NCBI RefSeq assembly: GCF_003854895.1
Contig: NZ_CP033966.1
Coordinates: forward strand, 2,542,001-2,606,000
Length of the DNA stretch: 64,000 nt
Reading direction: 5' to 3'
Source: Pigmentiphaga sp. H8
GTDB taxonomy: Bacteria > Pseudomonadota > Gammaproteobacteria > Burkholderiales > Burkholderiaceae_B
The translations under genes and the position numbers were made by a program. Under the pieces are notes generated by a model. That model made no database searches. It was not told where the DNA came from and worked only from the letters and a program-made list of their open reading frames with translations. Positions 16,629-24,355 of the stretch are shown piece by piece; the first letter of the stretch is position 1, and the number at the start of each line of letters is the position of its first letter.

Positions 16629-17984
16629 ATGCCTGCGTTCGACTACGACCTTATCACCATTGGCGCCGGTTCGGGCGGCGTGGCCGGTTCGCGCCGGGCC
16701 GCGTCGTACGGGGCGCGCGTGGCGATTTGCGAGGACAGCCGGGTAGGCGGTACCTGCGTCATCCGCGGCTGTGTGCCCAAGAAGCTGCTGATGTACGGGT
16801 CGCAGTTCGCCGACGCCTTCCAGGACGCGGCCGGCTATGGCTGGAGCGTTCCGGACGCCAGCCTGGACTGGGGCGCCCTGGTGGCCGCCAAGAACCGCGA
16901 GATCGACCGCCTGGAGGGCATCTACCGCCGGATGCTGGACCAGGCCGGCGTGGCGCTGATCGAGGGCCGGGCCGTGGTGGTGGATCCGCATACGGTCGAG
17001 GTCGCCGGCAAGCGCCATACGGCCGAGCGCATCATGGTCGCCACCGGCGGCCATCCCGTGCTGCCCGACATCCCCGGCATCGAGCTGGCGATTACCTCCA
17101 ACGAGGCGCTGTCGCTGGACAAGCTTCCCGGCGACGTGCTGATCGTGGGCGGCGGCTACATCGCGCTGGAGTTCGCGGGCATCTTCCGCGGTGCCGGCGC
17201 GCGCGTAACCCTGGCCATCCGGCGCGACCAGGTGCTGGGGGGATTCGACCAGGACATCCGCCAGACCGTGGCCGAAGGATTGCAGCGGCGCGGCGTCGTC
17301 ATCCGCCCGCACACGCGTGTCGTGGGAATGGCGCGGCGCGACGGCCGCGTCGCGGTGCAGATCGACGACGGCGAAATATTGATGGTCGATCAGGTGATGA
17401 TGGCCACGGGCCGCGCGCCCAACACCCGCGGGTTGGGGCTGGAAGCCTGCGGCGTGGCGCTGGGCGAGCATGGCGAGATCAAGGTGGACGGGCAGTCGCG
17501 CACCAGCGTGCCCGGCATCTACGCGGTGGGCGACGTGACCGACCGCCTGAATCTGACGCCCTGGGCGATCGCCGAAGGGCGGGCCCTGGCCGAGACGCTT
17601 TACAACAACAACCCCATGCAGGCCGACGCCGAGAACGTGCCCGCGGCCGTATTCAGCCAGCCGCCGGTGGCTACGGTCGGCCTGTCCGAAGAAGACGCCC
17701 GCAAGCGCTACGGCAAGGTCCGCGTTTATCGCTCGCGCTTCAGGCCGATGAAGAACACGCTGTCGGGACGCGACGAGCAGACCATGATGAAACTGGTCGT
17801 GGACGACGCCAGCGACCGGGTGGTGGGCTGCCACATGGTCGGGCCCGACGGCCCCGAGATCATCCAGGGCCTGGCCATCGCGATGAAATGCGGCGCCACC
17901 AAGCGGCAGTTCGACCAGACCATAGGCTTGCACCCGACGGCGGCCGAGGAATTCGTCACCATGCGCGATCCGGTCGGCGCCTGA
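16629..17984 (+). CDS. gor: Glutathione-disulfide reductase
   Basis: A 451-residue pyridine nucleotide-disulfide oxidoreductase that reduces GSSG with NADPH in the cytoplasm. FAD-binding IGAGSGG is at 11-17, and the redox pair C43/C48 lies in GGTCVIRGCVPKK, which is the glutathione reductase form. The NADPH-binding GGGYIALEFA is near 173. The catalytic His (about H435) is in GLHPTAAEEF of the C-terminal dimer domain. The length is normal. It is followed 11 bases later by a beta-keto acid cleavage enzyme, an unusual companion, so co-transcription is possible but a shared function is not evident. Confidence 0.93.
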   Translation: MPAFDYDLITIGAGSGGVAGSRRAASYGARVAICEDSRVGGTCVIRGCVPKKLLMYGSQFADAFQDAAGYGWSVPDASLDWGALVAAKNREIDRLEGIYRRMLDQAGVALIEGRAVVVDPHTVEVAGKRHTAERIMVATGGHPVLPDIPGIELAITSNEALSLDKLPGDVLIVGGGYIALEFAGIFRGAGARVTLAIRRDQVLGGFDQDIRQTVAEGLQRRGVVIRPHTRVVGMARRDGRVAVQIDDGEILMVDQVMMATGRAPNTRGLGLEACGVALGEHGEIKVDGQSRTSVPGIYAVGDVTDRLNLTPWAIAEGRALAETLYNNNPMQADAENVPAAVFSQPPVATVGLSEEDARKRYGKVRVYRSRFRPMKNTLSGRDEQTMMKLVVDDASDRVVGCHMVGPDGPEIIQGLAIAMKCGATKRQFDQTIGLHPTAAEEFVTMRDPVGA

Positions 17985-17995
17985 GGGAAGAAAAG

Positions 17996-18850
17996 ATGAA
18001 CATGCCTGCTCCCGCCCCGTCCAGCCTGGACGCTCCGCTGATCGTCACAGTGGCGCCCAACGGCGCCTACAAGAAGACCGCCGACCACGCGGCGGTGCCG
18101 GTCACGCCCGGCCAACTGGCCGAGACCGCCAAGCTGTGCCTGGATGCCGGCGCCTCCATGCTGCACATGCACGTGCGCAAGGCCGACCAGTCGCACAGCC
18201 TGGAGCCCGACGCCTATCTTGCCGCCACGCGCGCGGTGCGCCAGGCGGTGGGCAACGAACTGGTGGTGCAGATCACCACCGAGGCCGCGGGCGTGTACGC
18301 CCCCGACGAACAGGTCGCGGCGGTGATGGCCGTCAAGCCCGAGGCCGTGTCCGTGGGGCTGCGCGAGATCGCCCTGGGGCCGCAGGCCGACGCCCGCGTG
18401 GCCTCGCTGTTTTCCTGGCTGGCCCGGGAACGGGTGATGACCCAGGTCATCCTGTACGACATCGGCGACGTCGAGCGCTGGCAGGCCTACCGCCGCCAGG
18501 GCGTGGTGCCCGATGCGCCGTGGTTCCTGCTGTTCGTGCTGGGGCGCTACAGCGCCGGCCAGACTTCGTCGCCGTCCGACCTGCTGCCTTTCCTGGCCGC
18601 GCACGATCAAGCCTACCCGTGGGCAATGTGCGCCTTCGGCCGCCACGAGCACGCCTGTGCCGGGGCGGCGGCCGCGCTGGGCGGCCATGCGCGCGTGGGC
18701 TTCGAGAACAACCTGTATCTGCGCGACGGGGCCATCGCGCCCGACAACGCCGCGCTGGTGCGCCAGGTGGCCGAGGTCGCCGGTGCGCTGGGGCGCCGGC
18801 TGGCAAGCGCGGACCAGGTGCGCGCGCTGTTCCTGGGCGACGAGCGCTAG
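17996..18850 (+). CDS. Beta-keto acid cleavage enzyme (BKACE, DUF849 family)
   Basis: A 284-residue TIM-barrel protein of the BKACE family, which uses Zn(II) and acetyl-CoA (or another acyl-CoA) to exchange and cleave a beta-keto acid into acetoacetate and a new CoA ester. The zinc ligands H57 and H59 in MLHMHVR and the Glu in GFENNLYLRDG are present, as is the GRHEHAC loop. Family members act on 3-keto-5-aminohexanoate, dehydrocarnitine and others; the specificity residues do not let me choose. Start: ATG at 17996 after GAGGGAAG. Confidence 0.8.
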   Translation: MNMPAPAPSSLDAPLIVTVAPNGAYKKTADHAAVPVTPGQLAETAKLCLDAGASMLHMHVRKADQSHSLEPDAYLAATRAVRQAVGNELVVQITTEAAGVYAPDEQVAAVMAVKPEAVSVGLREIALGPQADARVASLFSWLARERVMTQVILYDIGDVERWQAYRRQGVVPDAPWFLLFVLGRYSAGQTSSPSDLLPFLAAHDQAYPWAMCAFGRHEHACAGAAAALGGHARVGFENNLYLRDGAIAPDNAALVRQVAEVAGALGRRLASADQVRALFLGDER

Positions 18851-18877
18851 GACCGCGCGCCCGTCGCCTGCGCCGGA

Positions 18878-19840
18878 TCAGTCCAGGCGGATGTTCGCGG
18901 CGCGCACGATTTCCCCCCACTTGGCGGCTTCGGCGCTGCGGTACCTGGCGAAGTCCGCCGGCGTGCCGCCCAGCGGCTCGGTGCCCGAGGCCGCCAGTTC
19001 CTGCTTGTAGTCGGCGCTGGACAGGATCTTGTTGACGGCCTTGTTCAGGATGTCGACCGTGGCGGCCGGCGTGGACGCCGGGGCCACCAGGCCGAACCAG
19101 GCCTCGGAGGCGAAGCCCGGCAGGGTTTCGGCCACCGCCGGTATGTCTTCCATGCCTTTCACGCGCTTGGGCGAGGCCACGCCCAGCGCCCGCATCTTGC
19201 CGCCCTTGACGAAAGGCAGCGTGCTGGGCGAGTTGTCGAACATCACCTGCACCACGCCGCCCATCAGGTCGGTCGCCGCCGGCGCGCTGCCGCGGTAGGG
19301 AATGTGCTGGATGCCGATGCCGGCCTGGGTCTTCAGGAGCTCCATCGTGAGATGGCTGGTGGTGCCGTTGCCCTGCGAACCATACGACAGCTTGCCGGGA
19401 TGCTTGCGCGCGTAGTCCACCAGTTCGGCCACCGTCTTGAACGGCGCGGACGGATTGGCGACCAGCATGATGGGTACCGCCGCCACCAGGGCGACCGGGG
19501 CGAAGCTGGCGGCCGGGTCGTAGCCGGGATTCTTGTACAGGTGCTGGTTGATGCTGAGCGGGCCGGCGGTGGACAGCAGCAGCGTGTAGCCGTCCGGCTG
19601 GGCGCGGGCCACGGCCTGCGCGCCGATGTTGCCGCCCGCGCCGGGGCGGTTCTCGACGACCACCGTCTGCTTGAGTTCTGTTCCCAGGCGGGCCGCCAGC
19701 GACCGGGCGATGATGTCCGTCGTGCCGCCCGGGGGGAAGGGCACGACGAAGGTGATGGGCTTTTCGGGATAGCCGGCGTGGGCGGATGCGCCGGCGGCGA
19801 GCATGGCCGCGGCCAGCAGGAAGCGCGGGTTCAAGGGCAT
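18878..19840 (-). CDS. Bug-family periplasmic receptor
   Basis: A 320-residue Bug protein: signal peptide to about residue 22 (ASAHAG), then PEKPITFVVPFPPGGTTD, ENRPGAGGNIGAQ, and IPYRGSAPAATDLMGGVVQ. It is the last gene of a minus-strand run (carboxymuconolactone-decarboxylase-like protein, amidohydrolase, Bug), 40 bases after the amidohydrolase stop. Its middle resembles the receptor at the left window edge (GNGTTSHLTMELLKTQ versus GNGTTSHLTGALVAAQ), so the two may bind similar carboxylates. The ligand is not known. Confidence 0.85.
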   Translation of the reverse strand: MPLNPRFLLAAAMLAAGASAHAGYPEKPITFVVPFPPGGTTDIIARSLAARLGTELKQTVVVENRPGAGGNIGAQAVARAQPDGYTLLLSTAGPLSINQHLYKNPGYDPAASFAPVALVAAVPIMLVANPSAPFKTVAELVDYARKHPGKLSYGSQGNGTTSHLTMELLKTQAGIGIQHIPYRGSAPAATDLMGGVVQVMFDNSPSTLPFVKGGKMRALGVASPKRVKGMEDIPAVAETLPGFASEAWFGLVAPASTPAATVDILNKAVNKILSSADYKQELAASGTEPLGGTPADFARYRSAEAAKWGEIVRAANIRLD

Positions 19841-19880
19841 GGGAGTCTCCTGGATCTTTGTGGTGGGGAAGGGGGGCGGA

Positions 19881-20762
19881 TTACGCCTGGCGAGGCAGCG
19901 GTTCGAAGCCGTACAGCGCCTGCGGGTTGTCGACCAGCATCCGGTGGCGGTCGGCCGCGTCGGGCACCCAGAGCGGGATGAGGTCGACCAGGTCGCCGTC
20001 GTTGGGCATGGGGCCGGTATGGATGGGATGAGGCCAGTTGCTGCCCCAGATCATGCGATCGGGACGGGCGGCCACCACGCGGTGGATCATCGGCAGCATG
20101 TCGGCGTGCGGGTAGGGCTCGCTGGACAACCGATACAGGCTGGCCAGCTTGATCCAGCAGCGGCCGGTATCCAGCAGCGACATCACCGTGGCGAAGGCCG
20201 TGGAATCCAGGCCCTCGTCCGCGCGGATGCGCGCCAGGTGGTCCAGCACGTAGTGGCAGCGCAGCCCGCGCAGCCGGTCGGCCACGGCCACCAGTTCTTC
20301 CGACCGGTGGAAATGCAGCAGCAGGTGCCAGCCCATCTCCTCGGCCTCGGCGGCCAGCGCTTCCAGCTGGTCGAAGCCCACGCCGCCCGAGACGACGGTG
20401 GACATGCGAAAGCCCCGCACACCCTTGGCATGCAGCGCCTCGCGCTCGCGCAGCGGCGTACCGGGCGGCAGCACGGCGATGCCCTTGATGCGGGGCCCCA
20501 GCCGTTCCATCGCGTCCAGCATCGCGGCGTTGTCGATGCCATGGGCGCCGCCCTGGACCAGCACGCCACGGTCGAATCCCAGCGTGGCCAGCATGTCGCG
20601 GTACTGGTCGGCCGTGCAGTCCTCCGGCGTGTAGCTGCGCTCGGGCGAGAACGGAAAGCGGTCGCGCGGACCGAAGACGTGGGCGTGGCAGTCGCAGGAG
20701 CCGGGGGGAACGGCGAAGGTGGGCGCGCGGGTGTCGCGGTCCGGGCCGGGGCAGGCTTGCAT
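19881..20762 (-). CDS. Amidohydrolase-2 family lactonase/hydrolase (LigI-like)
   Basis: A 293-residue TIM-barrel amidohydrolase. The N-terminal metal motif reads CDCHAHVFGP (H26 and H28), and the C-terminal strand reads IWGSNWPHP, both typical of the branch that includes 2-pyrone-4,6-dicarboxylate lactonase and 4-sulfomuconolactonase. It probably hydrolyses a lactone or dicarboxylate intermediate of aromatic breakdown. It starts just after the carboxymuconolactone-decarboxylase-like gene (17 bases) and precedes a Bug receptor. The combination suggests an uptake-plus-lactone pathway, with the substrate unknown. Confidence 0.75.
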   Translation of the reverse strand: MQACPGPDRDTRAPTFAVPPGSCDCHAHVFGPRDRFPFSPERSYTPEDCTADQYRDMLATLGFDRGVLVQGGAHGIDNAAMLDAMERLGPRIKGIAVLPPGTPLREREALHAKGVRGFRMSTVVSGGVGFDQLEALAAEAEEMGWHLLLHFHRSEELVAVADRLRGLRCHYVLDHLARIRADEGLDSTAFATVMSLLDTGRCWIKLASLYRLSSEPYPHADMLPMIHRVVAARPDRMIWGSNWPHPIHTGPMPNDGDLVDLIPLWVPDAADRHRMLVDNPQALYGFEPLPRQA

Positions 20763-20779
20763 GGGGCGGACTCCTTTTG

Positions 20780-21229
20780 TCAGGCCTGGGCGGCCAGCTC
20801 GCGCTCGCGTTCGGCGATGCGTATCAGCATCTCGGCGCCGCGGTTGGCGGCCGAGACACCCCGGAAGACGAAGGCCAGGTTCACCACGGCCTGCATCTCG
20901 TTCCAGCTGGCACCGGCCCGGCGGGCGGCCACGCCGTGGATGACGGCGGCATCGCTCAGTTCGGCCACCAGCATGGCGAAGATCAGCAACTGCACCTGCT
21001 TGTCATCGAAATGGGCGGTTTCCAGCGCATGGGCCCGGACCTTCTCCTGCAACTCCACCATGAGCGGGTCGAGCGCGCCAGTCACGTCGAGCCGGGCTTC
21101 GACCCGCGGGGGCAGGAAGCCGGCCATCTGGCGGTAGCTGGCGGCGCGGTCTTCCTTGGTGGCAAGGGGGTCGGCATAGGGGCCGAAGGTCTGCTGGACG
21201 AAAGCCGGATCGGGGCGCGAACGCGTCAT
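20780..21229 (-). CDS. Carboxymuconolactone decarboxylase-like protein
   Basis: A 149-residue all-helical protein of the CMD/AhpD fold. The family core is seen in KQVQLLIFAMLVAELSDAAVIHGVAARRAGASWNE; it keeps the His (about H98) but lacks the CxxC pair of AhpD-type peroxidase partners. It is therefore more likely a decarboxylase-type or accessory member than a redox protein. First gene of the minus-strand unit with the amidohydrolase and Bug. Its promoter region is shared with the divergent GntR regulator and contains an 11-bp perfect inverted repeat. Confidence 0.7.
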   Translation of the reverse strand: MTRSRPDPAFVQQTFGPYADPLATKEDRAASYRQMAGFLPPRVEARLDVTGALDPLMVELQEKVRAHALETAHFDDKQVQLLIFAMLVAELSDAAVIHGVAARRAGASWNEMQAVVNLAFVFRGVSAANRGAEMLIRIAERERELAAQA

Positions 21230-21241
21230 GGAATCTCCTTG

Positions 21242-21301
21242 ATCGATTTAAATATAGTAATCGATTATTTTTTAATAATTCAATTTTTTGTTTAAATCGA
21301 T
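21242..21301. promoter_or_regulatory. AT-rich divergent promoter with perfect 11-bp inverted repeat
   Basis: ATCGATTTAAA at 21242-21252 is exactly mirrored by TTTAAATCGAT at 21291-21301. Between them lies the palindrome TAATCGATTA (21258-21267). The 60 bases are strikingly AT-rich for this genome and sit between the CMD-like gene (minus) and the GntR gene (plus). They fit operator sites for the adjacent regulator; binding is inferred. Confidence 0.65.
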
Positions 21302-21373
21302 AATTTCTGCGAAGCGGGATGGAAGCCGCTAGAATGCGCCTTGCGCGCACGCGCTTTCATTCCGGGTTCCAGC

Positions 21374-22078
21374 ATGACCACATTGACCGATACGCCTTCC
21401 CCAAGCGGACCCACGCTGTCCACCACCCTGGTCGAGGCCCTGCGGGGTTCGATTCTTGGCGGCACACTGCTGCCCGGCAGCAAGCTCAGGCTGGACGAAT
21501 TGCGGGAGCAGTACGACGTCAGCCTGAGTCCCCTGCGCGAGGCCCTGACGCGGCTGGTGTCCGACGGGCTGATCGTGACGAACGACAAGAAGGGCTATCG
21601 GGTGGCGCCGGTGTCGGCGGACGATTTCCGGGAAGTCACCGCCTTGCGGATGAACCTGGAGGTCATGGCCCTGGGCGAGTCCATCCGGCGCGGGGACGAA
21701 CACTGGGAGGACGCCCTGGTGGCGGCCTACCACCGGCTGAGCCGGCTGGAAGCGGCGGACCGCAGCGGCGACAAGCTGCCGGCCTGGGAGAAGGCGCACC
21801 GCACTTTCCACATCACCCTGTTCTCGGCCTGTGGCATGCCGCTGCTGCTGCGCTTCTGCAATACGCTGCACGACCTGAGCGACCGCTATCGCCGCCTGTT
21901 CCTGGCCAGCAACTCGCCCGATCGCAACGTGCCGGCCGAACACGAGGCCATCTACCAGGCCGCGCTGGGCCGCAACGCCGAACGGGCGTGCGACATCCTG
22001 CGGCAGCACCTGTCGCGCACGGGAACGAATCTGTTGAGCGTGCTGCCGGGCGGCGAGACCGGCGTGGCCGGCCGCTGA
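21374..22078 (+). CDS. GntR-family (FCD) transcriptional regulator
   Basis: A 234-residue FadR-subfamily GntR protein. The N-terminal winged helix (about 15-80) includes KLRLDELREQYDVSLSPLREALTRL, and the C-terminal FCD domain has the metal/effector His residues around AHRTFHITLF and EHEAIYQA. It probably controls the divergent CMD-amidohydrolase-Bug unit. The ATG at 21374 is preferred to a TTG at 21341, although neither has a strong ribosome site. Its stop is six bases before the stop of the convergent IclR gene. Confidence 0.85.
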   Translation: MTTLTDTPSPSGPTLSTTLVEALRGSILGGTLLPGSKLRLDELREQYDVSLSPLREALTRLVSDGLIVTNDKKGYRVAPVSADDFREVTALRMNLEVMALGESIRRGDEHWEDALVAAYHRLSRLEAADRSGDKLPAWEKAHRTFHITLFSACGMPLLLRFCNTLHDLSDRYRRLFLASNSPDRNVPAEHEAIYQAALGRNAERACDILRQHLSRTGTNLLSVLPGGETGVAGR

Positions 22079-22083
22079 CCGCT

Positions 22084-22893
22084 TCAGCCGGCGGGCGGGT
22101 AGCCCCGGCTGCCGAGCAGCGAGGACAGGTCGCGCGCGGCCTGGCCGATGACCTGTTCCGTGCGCGCGCGCGAATCGGCATCGGCACCGAATGCGGTTTC
22201 CGGGCCCGCCACGCTGATGGCCGCGGCGGCTTCGCCCAGCGCCCCGAATACGGGTGCCGCGCACGAGTTGATGCCTTGTTCGAAACCCGAGAAGCTCCAG
22301 GCGCAGCCGCGTTCGCGGTCCGCCGCCAGTTGCGCGCGCAGCTTGCCGGCCTGGGCCGACGCGGCGGGATCCGCCCGCAGCAGCGCATCCAGGGCGTCCG
22401 GCGGCTGCCAGGCCAGCAGCATGCGGCCCGGCGTGGTCAGGTGGGCGGCGACGCGGCTGCCGACGCGCACGCTGCTGATCAGGCCGGCCTCGGGCATGTC
22501 GCGCAGCAGGTAGACGACGTGGCCGCCATCCAGCGCGGCCAGGTAGGCGGAGACGTTCAACTGGCGCCGCACGTCGGCCAGCACCCGGCGGCCCAGGTCC
22601 AGCATGTCGTTGGCCGCGGTGGCGGCGGTGGCCAGCTTCAGGAAGGGCAGGCCGATGCGGTGTCCGCCCTGCGGCAGGGCTTCGATCACCCCTTCGTGTT
22701 CCAGCGTGGCGATCAGCCGCATGACCGTGACGCGGTTGACGTCGATGTTGCGGCCGACCTCGCTCAGGTTGGACGTGCTGCCGCCGTCGACCACGTAGCG
22801 CAGCAGCCGGAACGCCCTGACCACCGGCGAGACCAGGGCGCCGGGCTTGCCGGCGGATTCGTCGCTGTCCAGGGGGTCTGCGGAAAATGACAT
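22084..22893 (-). CDS. IclR-family regulator downstream of a flavin monooxygenase
   Basis: A 269-residue IclR-type regulator with an N-terminal winged helix (VVRAFRLLRYVVDGG then NIDVNRVTVMRLIATLEHEG, about 24-75) and a C-terminal effector domain (TTPGRMLLAW, FGALGEAAAAISVAGP). It begins six bases after the monooxygenase stop, so monooxygenase and regulator form one operon. A small inverted repeat upstream of the monooxygenase could be its operator. The effector is probably the monooxygenase substrate or product. Confidence 0.85.
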   Translation of the reverse strand: MSFSADPLDSDESAGKPGALVSPVVRAFRLLRYVVDGGSTSNLSEVGRNIDVNRVTVMRLIATLEHEGVIEALPQGGHRIGLPFLKLATAATAANDMLDLGRRVLADVRRQLNVSAYLAALDGGHVVYLLRDMPEAGLISSVRVGSRVAAHLTTPGRMLLAWQPPDALDALLRADPAASAQAGKLRAQLAADRERGCAWSFSGFEQGINSCAAPVFGALGEAAAAISVAGPETAFGADADSRARTEQVIGQAARDLSSLLGSRGYPPAG

Positions 22894-22899
22894 GGGAGA

Positions 22900-24027
22900 T
22901 CAGGCCAGGGGCACGGTCCAGGCATTGTATTCGTACACCCAGTCGGCATTGCCGCCTTCCTTGAGCCAGTTGTTGCCGCGCGAGCCGATCTGGACGCGGG
23001 CGGTGCGGTCGTGGCGGGCGGCCTCGTAGCGCTTGAGGGCCTGGGCGGGCGCCTCGGGCGTGTCCGCCAGATAGCGGGCCAGCACCACGGCATCCTCGAT
23101 CGCCATGCCGGCGCCCTGCGCCATGAAGGGCATCATCGGGTGGCAGGCGTCGCCCAGCAGGGTGACGTTGCCGCGCGACCAGGAGGGCAGCGGATCGCGT
23201 ACGTACAGCGCGGACTTCAGCACTTCGTCGCAGGCCGCGAGCAGCGCGCGCGCCTCGGGGTGGAAGTCGGCATACGACGCGCGCAGTTCCTCGACGCTGC
23301 CCGGCATGGTCCACGATTCATGGCGCCAGCTGTCCTGGGGCGTGGTGGCGAAGATGAAGATGTCGCGGCCCAGGTTGAGCGGGAAGGTGACGATTTGCGT
23401 TTCGGGGTTGGGCCCCCACCACTTGGTGAAGGCGCCCAGGTTGGGCACGCCTTCCAGGCGCGAGGCCGGCACCACGGCGCGGTAGGCCACCACGCCGGTG
23501 AAGTCCGGATATTCGTCGCCCAGCAGGTGCTTGCGGACCGTGGAGTGGATGCCGTCCGCGCCGACCAGCACGTTCACGCGCTGGGACGTGCCGTCCTCGA
23601 AGCGCACGGTAATGCCGTCCGCGCCTTCGTCTATGCCCACGGTGCGCTTGCCGAGATGGATGGTCGCGGCGGGCACGGCCTGCTCCAGCGCGGCCAGCAG
23701 GTCGGCCCGGTGCATGGTCAGCTGGGGCGCGCCGTAGCGCGTCTCGGCGGCCTGCGACATTTCCAGGCGGGACGTTTCTTCGCCGGTATCCCAGGTGCGG
23801 CTGATGCGGTGCGTGGGGCGAGCCGCGGTCTTGCGCAGCTCGTCGCCCACGCCCAGCCCGTCCAGGGCCAGCACGGCGTTGGGGGTGAGGTTGATGTCGG
23901 CGCCGACGCGCGCGAATCTGGGGGCCTGTTCGAAAACCACCGAGTCCAGGCCGAGCTTGCGCAGGGCGATCGCCGCTGCCAGCCCGCCTATGCCTGCGCC
24001 GCTGATACCGATGAGGGGCGATGCCAT
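22900..24027 (-). CDS. Group A FAD-dependent aromatic monooxygenase (NicC/salicylate hydroxylase-like)
   Basis: A 375-residue single-component flavoprotein hydroxylase: dinucleotide-binding GAGIGGLAAAIAL near residue 10, the DG motif in VLVGADGIHSTVR, and the FAD-pyrophosphate/ribityl motif GDACHPMMPFMAQGAGMAIED near 285-305. It hydroxylates a phenolic or N-heteroaromatic acid using NAD(P)H and O2. The overall pattern (MHRADLLAAL, FTKWWGPNPE, DPLPSWSRGNVTLLGDA) recalls 6-hydroxynicotinate 3-monooxygenase as well as salicylate hydroxylases; the substrate is not resolved. The start at 24027 follows AGGAGAAG; an upstream in-frame start at 24078 lacks a ribosome site. Confidence 0.82.
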   Translation of the reverse strand: MASPLIGISGAGIGGLAAAIALRKLGLDSVVFEQAPRFARVGADINLTPNAVLALDGLGVGDELRKTAARPTHRISRTWDTGEETSRLEMSQAAETRYGAPQLTMHRADLLAALEQAVPAATIHLGKRTVGIDEGADGITVRFEDGTSQRVNVLVGADGIHSTVRKHLLGDEYPDFTGVVAYRAVVPASRLEGVPNLGAFTKWWGPNPETQIVTFPLNLGRDIFIFATTPQDSWRHESWTMPGSVEELRASYADFHPEARALLAACDEVLKSALYVRDPLPSWSRGNVTLLGDACHPMMPFMAQGAGMAIEDAVVLARYLADTPEAPAQALKRYEAARHDRTARVQIGSRGNNWLKEGGNADWVYEYNAWTVPLA

Positions 24028-24062
24028 GGAACTTCTCCTGTGTCGTGTTGACTGTACAAAAA

Positions 24063-24077
24063 TGAACATCAAGTTCA
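24063..24077. promoter_or_regulatory. Candidate IclR operator upstream of the monooxygenase
   Basis: TGAAC-ATCAA-GTTCA, perfect 5-bp arms with a 5-base spacer, flanked by A-rich sequence, 35 bases before the monooxygenase start. The size and symmetry suit an IclR-type site. The remaining bases to 24355 (about 280) hold no gene I can support and presumably carry the promoters of both divergent genes. Confidence 0.45.
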
Positions 24078-24355
24078 AAAAATTTTATGGAGACGAAGGC
24101 AGAATGTCAATGGGAAAAACACCTGGACGCGACGAGGGAAGCGGCGGACCGGAGATGGCGCTGTGACGGGGAAACAACTTGAGACGGACGCCGGCGCCCG
24201 TGTGCGCGGTCGATGGTACAGTCCTGCCAAAACAAGGCTGGTGTCATGTCTGAGAGCGGATCGCATTCCCGGGCCAGGGCTGCCCACGTCGTCACTTCTT
24301 CCGTAATGGCCGCGGCCGGGCCGCTTCCTCGATCCACCCGGTGACGAGGCCGGAC

